DNA of 64,000 nt from [Clostridium] scindens (GTDB lineage Bacteria; Bacillota; Clostridia; Lachnospirales; Lachnospiraceae). The notes under the pieces are model-generated. The model was given only the letters and a program-made list of their open reading frames with translations. It made no database searches and had not been told where the DNA came from. This document shows positions 18,218 through 26,678 of the stretch, one piece after another. The stretch is taken from contig NZ_CP080442.1 in the NCBI RefSeq assembly GCF_019597925.1, positions 1,716,001 through 1,780,000 of the forward strand, read 5' to 3'. Every line of letters begins with the position of its first letter. The stretch's first letter is position 1. The position numbers and the translations under genes are program-made.

Positions 18218-18736
18218 TTGACGCGCGAAAATGAACTGTTACGGAAAATTGAAAAAGGCGATGCATCATGCTGGGAAGAACTGGCTGCCATGTACTACGA
18301 CGACATCCTCCGCTACTGCCTGTACCACACCAGGGATCGGGAAACGGCAGAAGATGCCGTGCAGGAGACGTTTCTTAAGGTGATCCGCTATTTCCCAAGA
18401 TATAAGAATAAGGGGAAGTTCCGGGCATTCCTATATAAGGTAGCTTCCAATACTTGCGTGGACACGTGGAGGCAGAGCAGGGAAATGCATCTGACGGAAC
18501 AGATCGAATATCAGGAGGCAGGGTTTGCGCATTCTGAATCCGAGGAAGGGTTCCGGCAGATCGTGGAGATGCTGCCCGAAGACCAAAGGGAAGTCATATA
18601 CCTGCGTTTTGCCCATGATCTTACCCTGCGGGAGACCGCCAAGGTGTTGGGAATCCCGATGCGAACGGTCCAATCCCGGCAAAGAGCCGGATTAAAAAAG
18701 ATTGAAGAAAAGATCGGAAAGGAGGAAGCGCGTTGA
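18218..18736 (+). CDS. ECF-type RNA polymerase sigma factor
   Basis: A 172-residue sigma-70 family protein with region 2 (YCLYHTRDRETAEDAVQETFLKV) and region 4 (QREVIYLRFAHDLTLRETAKVLG, a helix-turn-helix ending in RTVQSRQRAGL). It directs RNA polymerase to a small regulon, probably including this operon. I take TTG 18218 as the start, 7 bases after AAGGAGG; the in-frame TTG at 18212 is too close to that site. The stop codon overlaps the next start, so the two products are coupled, as expected for a sigma factor and its controller. Confidence 0.9.
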   Translation: MTRENELLRKIEKGDASCWEELAAMYYDDILRYCLYHTRDRETAEDAVQETFLKVIRYFPRYKNKGKFRAFLYKVASNTCVDTWRQSREMHLTEQIEYQEAGFAHSESEEGFRQIVEMLPEDQREVIYLRFAHDLTLRETAKVLGIPMRTVQSRQRAGLKKIEEKIGKEEAR

Positions 18737-19530
18737 GAAAAACGTTAGAAAAAGAACTGGCTGCGGCACTGAAAGCAAAACTTCCAGAGAATACAAACGC
18801 GCATAAAGAGCAGATGCTGGAATCCATCCGGCAGATGCAGGCGCTTAAGCAGAGAGGAAGAAAGATAGGATTTATAAGATTCCTCCTTCGACAGGTTCCG
18901 TTTGTAGCAAAAAAGCTCTGGGCGATGCAGGGACTTATGGCTATGGCAGTATTCGTAGTTTTATATAGTACGCTGGATGGGGATCTTGGGTATCTCGGCA
19001 TCCGCCATATCCCGGCTTTGCTGGGAGGGCTGGCGGTATCTCAGATCATGCTGGCGATACCGTTCATGCAACGTTCATTCCAGTATCGCATGTATGAGAT
19101 CGAAGCGTCTACCAGACTGTCCTATACAAGCCTTGTCATGGCGAATATGATCCTGATGGCAGCAGGCAGCATGGCCGTATTTTCCATCTGTGCCGTTGTG
19201 ACCTCGATTGGCCTGAAACTGCCGGGCATGGATATGATGCTGTATTTCCTTCTTCCATTTCTCGTGGCAGGCAGCGGATGCTTCTGGATACTGAATGGAA
19301 TTAGAAGGTCCGGAAATCAGGATGTGGGGACCGGAATCTGCGAAGGATATTGTGCAGGCCTTATGGCGGCATTGCTGCTTCTAGCCAAGGCGATGCCCCA
19401 GGTCTACGAAACGATGGCCGCGTGGCGCATAGCCATGCTGATCATGCTGCCGGCGTCAGCCGTATCTGTATACTGGTTTATCAGACAATCCTCGCCAGAA
19501 AGGAGTGCTTATGAAATTAGAAATCTGTGA
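18733..19530 (+). CDS. Membrane protein, possible anti-sigma/ABC subunit
   Basis: A 265-residue protein with a ~45-residue charged N-terminal segment followed by about six hydrophobic helices. The start is TTG, overlapping the sigma gene stop (TTGA). I recognise no enzyme motif and no zinc-binding HxxxCxxC anti-sigma motif. Its position between a sigma factor and an ABC ATPase suggests either a sensor that holds the sigma factor at the membrane or an accessory permease. The 3' end overlaps the ATPase gene by 20 bases. Confidence 0.75.
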   Translation: MRKTLEKELAAALKAKLPENTNAHKEQMLESIRQMQALKQRGRKIGFIRFLLRQVPFVAKKLWAMQGLMAMAVFVVLYSTLDGDLGYLGIRHIPALLGGLAVSQIMLAIPFMQRSFQYRMYEIEASTRLSYTSLVMANMILMAAGSMAVFSICAVVTSIGLKLPGMDMMLYFLLPFLVAGSGCFWILNGIRRSGNQDVGTGICEGYCAGLMAALLLLAKAMPQVYETMAAWRIAMLIMLPASAVSVYWFIRQSSPERSAYEIRNL

Positions 19531-20398
19531 TATTACAAAGCAATACAAAGACAAGCGGGCAGTGGATCATGTATCCCTGACGCTGACGCCCGGCATATGG
19601 GGGCTTTTGGGAGCCAATGGCGCAGGAAAGACCACCCTTATGCGTATGATAGCAGGAATCCAAAAGCCTACATCAGGATGTATCCGGTATGATGGCATTG
19701 AGATTGGAACATTAAAGGAAGCCTACCGGGATGTCTTTGGATACCTGCCGCAGGAGTTTGGATTCTATCCAGGCTTCCATGTATGGGAGTATCTGGAATA
19801 TATCGCGGCTCTCAAAGGCCTTGGAAAGGCGGAGACAAAGAAGAAGATTGAAGGGCTTCTGGAAATGCTGTCGCTTCAGGAGGTAAGAAAGAAGCAGATA
19901 TCCAAACTGTCCGGAGGCATGAAGCGCAGGGTTGGAATTGCGCAGGCAATGCTCAATGATCCGGAAGTGCTGATCTTAGATGAGCCTACCAGCGGGCTGG
20001 ACCCAGGAGAGAGAGTCCGGTTCCGCAACCTTCTCTCAGAATTTGCCAGGGGCAGGATCGTGCTGATATCTACGCATATCGTCTCAGATGTGGAATATAT
20101 TGCTACCTGCAATGCGATCATGAAAGAAGGGAAGATTATTGCCACCGGGGAGACGGAAAAACTGGTGCGGGAAGTGGACGGGAAGGTATGGAATGCCCAG
20201 ATCGATCCCAGGGAGCTTGCAGCTTTTGAACAGAGGGTGCCAATACTAAATGTCTATAATAAAGAGGATGGAGACTTGCAGGTCCGCTATCTGGCGGATT
20301 CGGCTGTTATACCAGGCTCAGTAAAAGCGGAGCCACGAATGGAAGACTTATATCTGTGGCTGTTCCCGGAACATGCAAGAGAGGAGGCAGTAAGATGA
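19511..20398 (+). CDS. ABC transporter ATP-binding protein
   Basis: A 295-residue ABC ATPase. Walker A is GANGAGKTTL, the signature is LSGGMKRRVGIAQAML and Walker B is EVLILDEPTSGLD, with His in STHIVSDV. The C-terminal ~80 residues form an extra domain of the type seen in ABC-2 exporters. ATG 19511 follows AAAGGAG at 5 bases. It powers the permease encoded next; the substrate is unknown. Confidence 0.92.
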   Translation: MKLEICDITKQYKDKRAVDHVSLTLTPGIWGLLGANGAGKTTLMRMIAGIQKPTSGCIRYDGIEIGTLKEAYRDVFGYLPQEFGFYPGFHVWEYLEYIAALKGLGKAETKKKIEGLLEMLSLQEVRKKQISKLSGGMKRRVGIAQAMLNDPEVLILDEPTSGLDPGERVRFRNLLSEFARGRIVLISTHIVSDVEYIATCNAIMKEGKIIATGETEKLVREVDGKVWNAQIDPRELAAFEQRVPILNVYNKEDGDLQVRYLADSAVIPGSVKAEPRMEDLYLWLFPEHAREEAVR

Positions 20399-21630
20399 GA
20401 CTGTTATGCTTAGAACTAAAGAGGCTTGTTAAGACCCGCTCAACCTGGATGCTTCTTGCTGCCGCCTTGATCCTGTCAGCGGTACTGGCATATTTTCCCA
20501 TATCTTTCGTGACTTCCTATAAGACAGATGCAAATGGGAATACGGTGAAGCTTACAGGGATAGAAGCAATCCAGAATAAGAAGGAGCAGGAGCAGGCCAT
20601 AGCCGGGTTGATAACGGAGGAAAAGGTGGCAAAGGCAGTCAAGGACTTTCGGGAATGCTATCAGGAATATGGAAGCGCTTTTCCTCCGGAGGTTCCGATG
20701 GAGGTGTATAATGAGAAGATAGCGCCCCAGTATCCGGTTCTGGAACAGGCAGCCAGGGTGCTTGCAGATTCTCAGGTGTACGTGGATACCATGACGGACG
20801 CGGATATTTCTCCCGAAGATGCCACCGGGTTTTATGAAAAATACCGAGAACGTTTGAAACAGATGGGAAAGGATGAGAAAGAGCAGGTAGAGATCGAAAG
20901 ACTCAGCGCGGATATTGAGACGCCGTTTACCTATGTGCCGGGGTTTTCTTCGGAATCCTATGATTATCTGGTCTTGTATCTGTTTCTTCTGATGTTTATC
21001 TTCGCGGTTATCGCAGCGCCTGTGTTCTGCGCAGAGTATCAGACCGGCGCTGACAGCATCCTTCGCTGCGCTAAGTATGGACGCATGCGGCTGGCCGCTA
21101 CAAAGATCGGGGCCATGCTGATCATTTTCCTGGCGACGTTCTGCGCGGGAACCGCGGTCTTCCTTCTGATTACGAATCAGGCCTTCGGATGGGAAGGACT
21201 TCAAACTTCCCTGCAGATGCTGCGGTCAGCATTCGTGATGCCGCAGATGACGCTGGGAGAGGCCTGGACAACTGTCGTGCTGGCAGGCTTATGCTCCCTT
21301 CTTGCCACAGTCTGTGCTGCCCTATATCTGTCTTCCAGGTGCAGGAACGTGCAGTCTGCCATCATAGGAAGCATTGTACTGTGCATGCTGCCGACCATCA
21401 TTTATATGGTGTCAAGCAGCAATGTGGCAGACATTCTAAGATGTATATTCCCATCAGGGGGAATCGGCTTGACGAATAGTTTTTTCTATGAATTGATGGG
21501 ACTGCATTTTATCCACCTTGGCACTGGATATATCTGGACGCCGTATCTGATCATGGGCGCCGCAATCCTTGAGATTCCGCTGTTTCTGGTGTTGACCGCA
21601 GTGACTTACTGCCGTCGGGAATCTATTTAG
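20395..21630 (+). CDS. ABC-2 type transporter permease
   Basis: A 411-residue membrane protein: one N-terminal helix, a large extracytoplasmic loop (about residues 45-185, rich in charged residues) and five or six C-terminal helices, the plan of ABC-2 permeases. The start overlaps the ATPase stop as ATGA. It is the last gene of the sigma-factor operon, so the sigma factor may control expression of its own exporter. Confidence 0.88.
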   Translation: MRLLCLELKRLVKTRSTWMLLAAALILSAVLAYFPISFVTSYKTDANGNTVKLTGIEAIQNKKEQEQAIAGLITEEKVAKAVKDFRECYQEYGSAFPPEVPMEVYNEKIAPQYPVLEQAARVLADSQVYVDTMTDADISPEDATGFYEKYRERLKQMGKDEKEQVEIERLSADIETPFTYVPGFSSESYDYLVLYLFLLMFIFAVIAAPVFCAEYQTGADSILRCAKYGRMRLAATKIGAMLIIFLATFCAGTAVFLLITNQAFGWEGLQTSLQMLRSAFVMPQMTLGEAWTTVVLAGLCSLLATVCAALYLSSRCRNVQSAIIGSIVLCMLPTIIYMVSSSNVADILRCIFPSGGIGLTNSFFYELMGLHFIHLGTGYIWTPYLIMGAAILEIPLFLVLTAVTYCRRESI

Positions 21631-21632
21631 AT

Positions 21633-21661
21633 TTGACAGAAATGTGAAGATATGTTACGAT
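21633..21661 (+). promoter_or_regulatory. Consensus-like promoter upstream of the wall hydrolase
   Basis: TTGACA (21633-21638), a 17-base spacer and TACGAT (21656-21661), directly after the permease stop codon. A second possible -10 (TATACT, 21721-21726) lies nearer the gene without a good -35. Confidence 0.55.
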
Positions 21662-21676
21662 ACCCACTGTTGCAAA

Positions 21677-21702
21677 TGTAACAAATTTGTAATAATTGTA
21701 AT
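21677..21702 (+). promoter_or_regulatory. Direct-repeat operator resembling a WalR box
   Basis: TGTAAC-N5-TGTAAT (21677-21693) matches the published WalR/YycF consensus of two TGTWAH hexamers five bases apart, and a third TGTAAT follows at 21697-21702. It lies just upstream of a -10-like TATACT at 21721 that lacks a -35, as expected for an activated promoter of a wall hydrolase. A near-identical 14-mer occurs before the BceAB-like genes. Confidence 0.6.
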
Positions 21703-21774
21703 AAAGTTGAAATTTTTGAATATACTTTATTAAGACAATGTTCATGCATTGCAACAATAGGAGGGTATAAATTC

Positions 21775-22413
21775 ATGATAAAAAATAAGAGACTGAGTTC
21801 GATGTTCGCGCTGTTTTCAGCCTGTTCATTGATGACAGTAGGATTTACCAGTCAGGCAGCCTCTTTACAGCCGGAAGTAAAGACTGCGGTAAGTACGAAG
21901 GAGAATATAGCGTCTGAAATACAATTGAATGCCTTGCAGGCAGTTCCGGCCAATATAGTAACATGTGCCAATTCGGCAGTAGACGAAGAAGTGAAAATAG
22001 CAGCCGAGGAAGCGGCAAGAAGGGAGCAGGAGGCGAGAGAGCAGGCAGAGCGCGAAGCCGAGGCTCAAAGAGCCGCGGTTCTTAAGCAAAGCCAGACGCT
22101 TCTTGCGTCCATCATCTTCTGCGAGGCCGGAAACCAGCCTTATGAGGGACAGGTAGCCGTAGGAGCGGTGGTTATGAACCGCGTAAACAGCGGCATCTAT
22201 CCGAACAGCATAGAGGAAGTCATCTACCAGCCCGGCCAGTTTGGCCCGGTATCCACAGGATGGCTGGACAAAGTCAGAAGTTCCGGCGGCTATACCGATT
22301 CGGCCATGCAGGCGGCGGCAGACGCGCTGTCAGGAGCCAATCCGGTGGGCGGATGCCTATATTTTGACCAGGGCGGCTATGGCATGAGGATTGGAGACCA
22401 CTACTTCCATTAA
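21775..22413 (+). CDS. Secreted SleB-type cell wall hydrolase
   Basis: A 212-residue protein. Residues 1-28 are a signal peptide (ending SQAAS), residues ~65-105 a charged coiled coil of Glu, Ala and Arg, and residues ~108-212 a Hydrolase_2 (SleB-like) domain: IIFCEAGNQPYEGQVAVGAVV with the probable catalytic Glu, then VMNRV, and the C-terminal YFDQGG. Such enzymes are lytic transglycosylases that cut peptidoglycan. The ATG follows AGGAGGG. It precedes a two-component system and has a WalR-like operator. Confidence 0.9.
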   Translation: MIKNKRLSSMFALFSACSLMTVGFTSQAASLQPEVKTAVSTKENIASEIQLNALQAVPANIVTCANSAVDEEVKIAAEEAARREQEAREQAEREAEAQRAAVLKQSQTLLASIIFCEAGNQPYEGQVAVGAVVMNRVNSGIYPNSIEEVIYQPGQFGPVSTGWLDKVRSSGGYTDSAMQAAADALSGANPVGGCLYFDQGGYGMRIGDHYFH

Positions 22414-22414
22414 T

Positions 22415-22443
22415 TTGACAAAACCACAAGAATTGTATAGGAT
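22415..22443 (+). promoter_or_regulatory. Promoter of the response regulator/kinase pair
   Basis: TTGACA (22415-22420), a 17-base spacer and TAGGAT (22438-22443), beginning just after the hydrolase stop codon. Confidence 0.6.
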
Positions 22444-22445
22444 GA

Positions 22446-22480
22446 AAGAGCAGGGGATATTAAGTCTTCTGCTCTTATTT
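22446..22480 (+). terminator. Terminator of the wall hydrolase gene
   Basis: AAGAGCAG (22446-22453) pairs with CTGCTCTT (22469-22476) and ATTTT follows. The start point of the downstream promoter would fall inside the left arm, so the hairpin should act only on read-through from the hydrolase. Confidence 0.6.
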
Positions 22481-22505
22481 TAACTTGCAGGATGGAGGAA
22501 AATCC

Positions 22506-23180
22506 GTGTATAGAATATTAGTGGTTGAAGACGACATGACCATCGCAAAAGCGCTGGCATCCCATTTGCGTAAATGGGACTATGAAGTGGCATGCGTAGA
22601 AGACTTTAAAAACGTAATGGAAATATTTGCGGAATATGATCCGCAGCTGGTGCTGCTGGACATCGTGCTGCCATTTTTTAATGGGTTTCACTGGTGCCAG
22701 GAGATCCGTCAGCTGTCAAAGGTGCCCATCATCTTTATCTCTTCGGCGGGGGATAATATGAACATTGTTATGGCGATGAATATGGGCGGGGATGAATTCA
22801 TTGAAAAGCCCTTTGACCTGAACGTGGTGACGGCGAAAGTCCAGGCAATGCTAAGGAGAACCTATGCATTCCATGGCTCTGCCAATATCATTGAGCATCA
22901 TGGGCTGCTGCTGAACCTGGGGGACGCATCTCTATCCTACCAGGGCGAAAAGATCGAGCTGACTAAGAATGAATTTAAGATATTCCAGACCCTGCTTGAG
23001 AATGCGGGCAAGATAGTCCCGCGGGATGATCTGATCACCCGGCTGTGGGAGAGCGACGAGTTCATTGACGAGAATACGCTGACGGTGAATATCGCGAGGC
23101 TTCGGAAGAAACTTGGCATTGCAGGCCTGGAAGACTGGATCGTAACGAAAAAAGGAATAGGATATATGGTGCAGGCATGA
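22506..23180 (+). CDS. OmpR-family response regulator (BceR-like)
   Basis: A 224-residue protein: a receiver domain (VVEDDM acidic pocket, phospho-acceptor Asp52 in VLLDIVLPF, Lys in EKPFD) and a winged-helix DNA-binding domain (ELTKNEFKIFQTLL, then TVNIARLRKKL). GTG 22506 follows GGAGG at 7 bases and starts MYRILVVEDD; an upstream TTG has no ribosome site. It overlaps the kinase gene by 4 bases. With a BceS-type kinase and a BceAB-type transporter 6.5 kb away, a role in antimicrobial-peptide or envelope-stress response is likely. Confidence 0.9.
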   Translation: MYRILVVEDDMTIAKALASHLRKWDYEVACVEDFKNVMEIFAEYDPQLVLLDIVLPFFNGFHWCQEIRQLSKVPIIFISSAGDNMNIVMAMNMGGDEFIEKPFDLNVVTAKVQAMLRRTYAFHGSANIIEHHGLLLNLGDASLSYQGEKIELTKNEFKIFQTLLENAGKIVPRDDLITRLWESDEFIDENTLTVNIARLRKKLGIAGLEDWIVTKKGIGYMVQA

Positions 23181-24178
23181 GATTGACAGGAAGATATATC
23201 AGGGATCATATCAGGGGAATAGGCATGTACGCCGGGATCATGGCCATATTTGCCTTGCTATTCTATTTGTATAATATCCCAATGGATGCGCTGGAATACG
23301 CCTTGCTTCTGAGTCTATTGTGGATTCTTGGATTTGTGGCGGCGGATTTTATGAACTGCAGAAGAAAGCACAGGGAACTGTTAAGGATGAAAGGAATCCT
23401 CCAGGTAAAATGGGAAGAATTGCCGAAGGCGGATACCCTGGCAGAATGGGACTACCAGCAGATAGTAAATGCGCTGTTTGAGAGCAGAAGCGAACTGGAG
23501 TCGGCGGCGCAGCTAAGCAGGCAGGATATGCTGGACTATTATGTGCTGTGGGCTCATCAGATCAAGACGCCGATCGCCGCCATGCGTATCCTTCTGCAGT
23601 CCCAGGAACTGACAGAAGAAAACGAAGAAGCGGTTAAGACTTTGAAGATGGAGCTATTTAAGATCGAGCAATATGTGGAAATGGTGCTGACCTATCTTCG
23701 GATGGAGTCCATGTCCTCGGATATGGTGCTTCAATGGTATGCCGCGGACGATATCGTGAAGCAGGCAGTCAAGAAATACTCCCAGCTGTTTATCCTGAAA
23801 AAGATCGCGCTTCGGATGGACATGCCAGAGGAGATGATCCTGACGGATGAGAAGTGGCTGGCCTTTGTCGTAGAGCAGATATTGTCCAATGCGCTGAAGT
23901 ATACCAGCGAAGGGACGGTGTCTGTCTATATGAAGGAGAAGGAGCTGGTCATTGAAGATACGGGCATCGGGATCCAGGAAGAGGATGTTCCACGGGTGTT
24001 TGAAAAGGGATTTACCGGATTTAATGGACGAAGGGACAAGAAATCCACCGGCATCGGGCTGTATCTGTGCAAGACGATTCTGGACAGGCTGGGACACAGC
24101 ATCCGTATAGAGTCGAAGGTGGGAGAGGGCACAAAAGTATTCCTCTATCTTGAAAGGGATATGCTTGATCCAGAGTAA
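23177..24178 (+). CDS. Intramembrane-sensing histidine kinase (BceS-like)
   Basis: A 333-residue kinase with two N-terminal membrane helices (about 15-60) and almost no extracytoplasmic loop, the mark of BceS-type intramembrane sensors. The phospho-acceptor is His127 in WAHQIKTPIAAM; the HATPase motifs are QILSNALKYT, EDTGIGI and STGIGLYLCK. Kinases of this type do not sense drugs themselves but read the state of a BceAB transporter. The start overlaps the regulator's stop (ATGA). Confidence 0.92.
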   Translation: MRLTGRYIRDHIRGIGMYAGIMAIFALLFYLYNIPMDALEYALLLSLLWILGFVAADFMNCRRKHRELLRMKGILQVKWEELPKADTLAEWDYQQIVNALFESRSELESAAQLSRQDMLDYYVLWAHQIKTPIAAMRILLQSQELTEENEEAVKTLKMELFKIEQYVEMVLTYLRMESMSSDMVLQWYAADDIVKQAVKKYSQLFILKKIALRMDMPEEMILTDEKWLAFVVEQILSNALKYTSEGTVSVYMKEKELVIEDTGIGIQEEDVPRVFEKGFTGFNGRRDKKSTGIGLYLCKTILDRLGHSIRIESKVGEGTKVFLYLERDMLDPE

Positions 24179-24194
24179 GCGGCCGCCCGGCAAA

Positions 24195-24832
24195 TCACAG
24201 AAGCTGTTCCAACGCCTGCTGATCAAGCAGGATCAATACATGGCCTTTGATGCGGAAATATCCCGCGTTCTCCATATGCTTGAGTTCCTGGTTTAAGGAA
24301 GAGCGGGATACATGGAGAGTATTGGCCCAGACTGTCTGAGATCTGGGGAGGGGAATATGCTCATCCTGGGACAGGTTATTCATGCTAAGAAGCCAGAAGG
24401 CGATCCGCTGGTGAATGGTCTGATAATGAAGGCAGTTCAGCAATGTCTGGTTCTTCATTCCCCGATGGGCGATATACAGCATAAAGGAATAGAGCATATC
24501 GTGATCTTCTTGTATCATACGCTCAAAAACAGAAGCCGGCATCCAGGCGACTTCTGTTTTTTTACGGCGATGAGGGAATAGGAATATATTTTATTCCCGG
24601 TAAAATAGAGGAACTCTGGAAAGATGTCATTATCCTCAAAGTATGCGCAGAATACATCATCGCCATTGACGGTATACTTTTCCGCCTTCAGGCAGCCATC
24701 CAGTACGATGCCGAACTCTTTGATCGCGGCACCTATTGGATGAATGACATATGCTGTCTTATAGGTTTCATAACGCAAGTATTGAGCATAGGTCTTATGA
24801 TGCAGGCATTGATAGGCAAATGTCGTATCCAC
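24195..24832 (-). pseudogene. Crp/Fnr-family regulator interrupted by a frameshift
   Basis: Two minus-strand reading frames together make one Crp/Fnr protein of about 213 residues. The first (from GTG 24832, after AGGAGG) encodes the cyclic-nucleotide-type beta-barrel (IKEFGIVLDGCLKAEKY); the second encodes the dimer helix and helix-turn-helix (HVSRSSLNQELKHMENAGYF). They meet at a run of seven A on the coding strand (24563-24557). One extra A restores ...IAVKKTEVAWMPASVFERM.... It is the last gene of the minus-strand operon. It may be a real mutation, a phase-variable tract, slippage or a sequence error. Confidence 0.8.
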
Positions 24833-24850
24833 CAGAGTCCCTCCTTGCTT

Positions 24851-26662
24851 TTATACGAGTGCCTGATCCAGGAAATCACAGACATCATCGTAGTCTCGTT
24901 CTCCATTGAAACGCTGTATCTCTTTTCCGTGCTGGCAGACCATTACGACAGGTATGCCTTGTACGTTGCATGCGTCCACGATATCCTTATTCTCATCCAC
25001 ATTGACATAGCGGATATGGAAGCTGTCGTTAAATTCTTCATTCAAGGCTTCCTCAAGGACCGGATGAAGTGCTTTGCAGTGTACGCAGCGTTCAGCGCCG
25101 AATAAGATCAGAACAGGCTTATCGTCTTGTTTCAGTACCATGTCATTCCAATCTGACATGGAGTTGACCGGCTTAAATACATCCGTGTCAACTTGGAAGA
25201 TCTTCTCTCGCTTTGACAGGTCTTCCTCGTCATCCGTCGCTACGCATAGGGCAACGTCCTGATAATAAGGAAGGGTTCCTTCTACATTGACAAACGTCTT
25301 GGCGCCAAATGATCCAGCGTTTGGCACGCGGAATTCAATGTTGTTGATCGGAGGAATCGGTATTTCCTTTGGCGCAGGCTCCTGCGGCACATAACTGTAA
25401 GGATAGCGGTAGGCGCGATAGATCATGTTGTTCTTTGGGCCGGTCTCGTTGTGCGTATAGTAGGGGGAGATCCACTCCCATACGATTTCATGATCCGTTG
25501 TTACTTCTATTATACGCCCGTCGCTTCCTTCTGTCACGAGGGTATTTCCATTTGGCAGGCGCTGGGCGCTGGAAACATAGGGACTGTAGAACTTGCTTGC
25601 ATCCGTAGGGATTGCGTTTCCAAGTTCCTTGGGAGTCAGTTTCCATACGACTTCCAAAGTAACCGGATTGAATTCCAGTACGCGGCTGTAATCACGCAAG
25701 GCATTTTTCGAGCCGTTCCTGGAGCCTGGGTTTGGCACGCCATAGCCGGCCCAGCCGCCATTGTCGAATACCAGCAGATTGCCTTCTCCCGGAAGACCCT
25801 TTGGTATCATATGGAAATGATGCTGTCCGATGATCCAGCCTAATTTCCTGAGTTCGGGAGTCGCGTTAAAGTCCGGCCCGATCCTCCAGACGATATGCCC
25901 GGTCTCTTTATCCAGGATCGCCAGAATATTGGACTCGCGGCAGTCAAAGATAATGTTGTCAGGCTTGAAACGCTGGTCGCCCTGGTCATACCATTTGTTA
26001 GGCCCGAGGTAGCTCATGCAGTTGACGTGCTGATAGTCGCCAACTCCTCCGTCCGATGAACGCATATTTGGATTCCGGGCCAGGATATTAAGGGCGGCCT
26101 CGTCAAATCCAAGTTCGTCAAAGTGATCGGTGATGGACCATTTCCACAGGATGTTTCCTTCCCAGTCTACCTCGATCATGCAGTCATCCAGCAGTTTTTT
26201 GTCGGATACCTTGGGATTGTGCAGCGTCTGGTGTACCAGGATCAGAGTATTGCCTTCTAGTGGCTTTGCGTCCATGCCGGGAACATAATATCCTACCGGA
26301 TTGCCTTCCCGCTGATAGTCATGGTGCTGGCGCGCCATCCAGCGGTGATCCCTTCCAGGGTCGTTGATTTCCTCAAACTTGTCAAATTCCCATATGATAT
26401 TTCCGTCATAATCGATCTCGATCAGGTTGACGCCGTCCTGCATTCCATAATCAGGATGACGGTAGCCGGATAATCCCATGACGTATCCGCCGGGCAGAAG
26501 CTTAGGCGGCATGGCCTGCATATTCCACCTTCTGATCTCGTTGCCGTTCATGTCGAAGAGCAGCACGCCGTCGTTGATCAGCGGCACGATGGTGTATCCG
26601 TTCCAGCATTTCTCCGGGTTATAGACTGTTACTCCGTGAGGGAAAACACTTGGCTGTCCCAT
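24851..26662 (-). CDS. Arylsulfotransferase-like beta-propeller fused to a thioredoxin domain
   Basis: A 603-residue protein. Residues ~1-450 resemble the aryl sulfotransferase (ASST) family: repeated blades such as DYDGNIIWEFDKF, DWEGNILWKWS and TDHEIVWEWISPYY, and His-rich motifs RQHHDYQ, YQHVN and GQHHFH that could supply the sulfate-carrying His. Residues ~495-603 are a thioredoxin fold with Cys526-Val-His-Cys529. No signal peptide is visible, unlike periplasmic ASST, so it is probably cytosolic. ATG follows GGAGG. Neighbours 16-18 bases away are a thioredoxin-reductase-like gene and a Crp/Fnr regulator. Sulfotransfer from a phenolic sulfate donor is family knowledge, not shown here. Confidence 0.8.
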   Translation of the reverse strand: MGQPSVFPHGVTVYNPEKCWNGYTIVPLINDGVLLFDMNGNEIRRWNMQAMPPKLLPGGYVMGLSGYRHPDYGMQDGVNLIEIDYDGNIIWEFDKFEEINDPGRDHRWMARQHHDYQREGNPVGYYVPGMDAKPLEGNTLILVHQTLHNPKVSDKKLLDDCMIEVDWEGNILWKWSITDHFDELGFDEAALNILARNPNMRSSDGGVGDYQHVNCMSYLGPNKWYDQGDQRFKPDNIIFDCRESNILAILDKETGHIVWRIGPDFNATPELRKLGWIIGQHHFHMIPKGLPGEGNLLVFDNGGWAGYGVPNPGSRNGSKNALRDYSRVLEFNPVTLEVVWKLTPKELGNAIPTDASKFYSPYVSSAQRLPNGNTLVTEGSDGRIIEVTTDHEIVWEWISPYYTHNETGPKNNMIYRAYRYPYSYVPQEPAPKEIPIPPINNIEFRVPNAGSFGAKTFVNVEGTLPYYQDVALCVATDDEEDLSKREKIFQVDTDVFKPVNSMSDWNDMVLKQDDKPVLILFGAERCVHCKALHPVLEEALNEEFNDSFHIRYVNVDENKDIVDACNVQGIPVVMVCQHGKEIQRFNGERDYDDVCDFLDQALV

Positions 26663-26678
26663 AATTCATTCCTCCATT

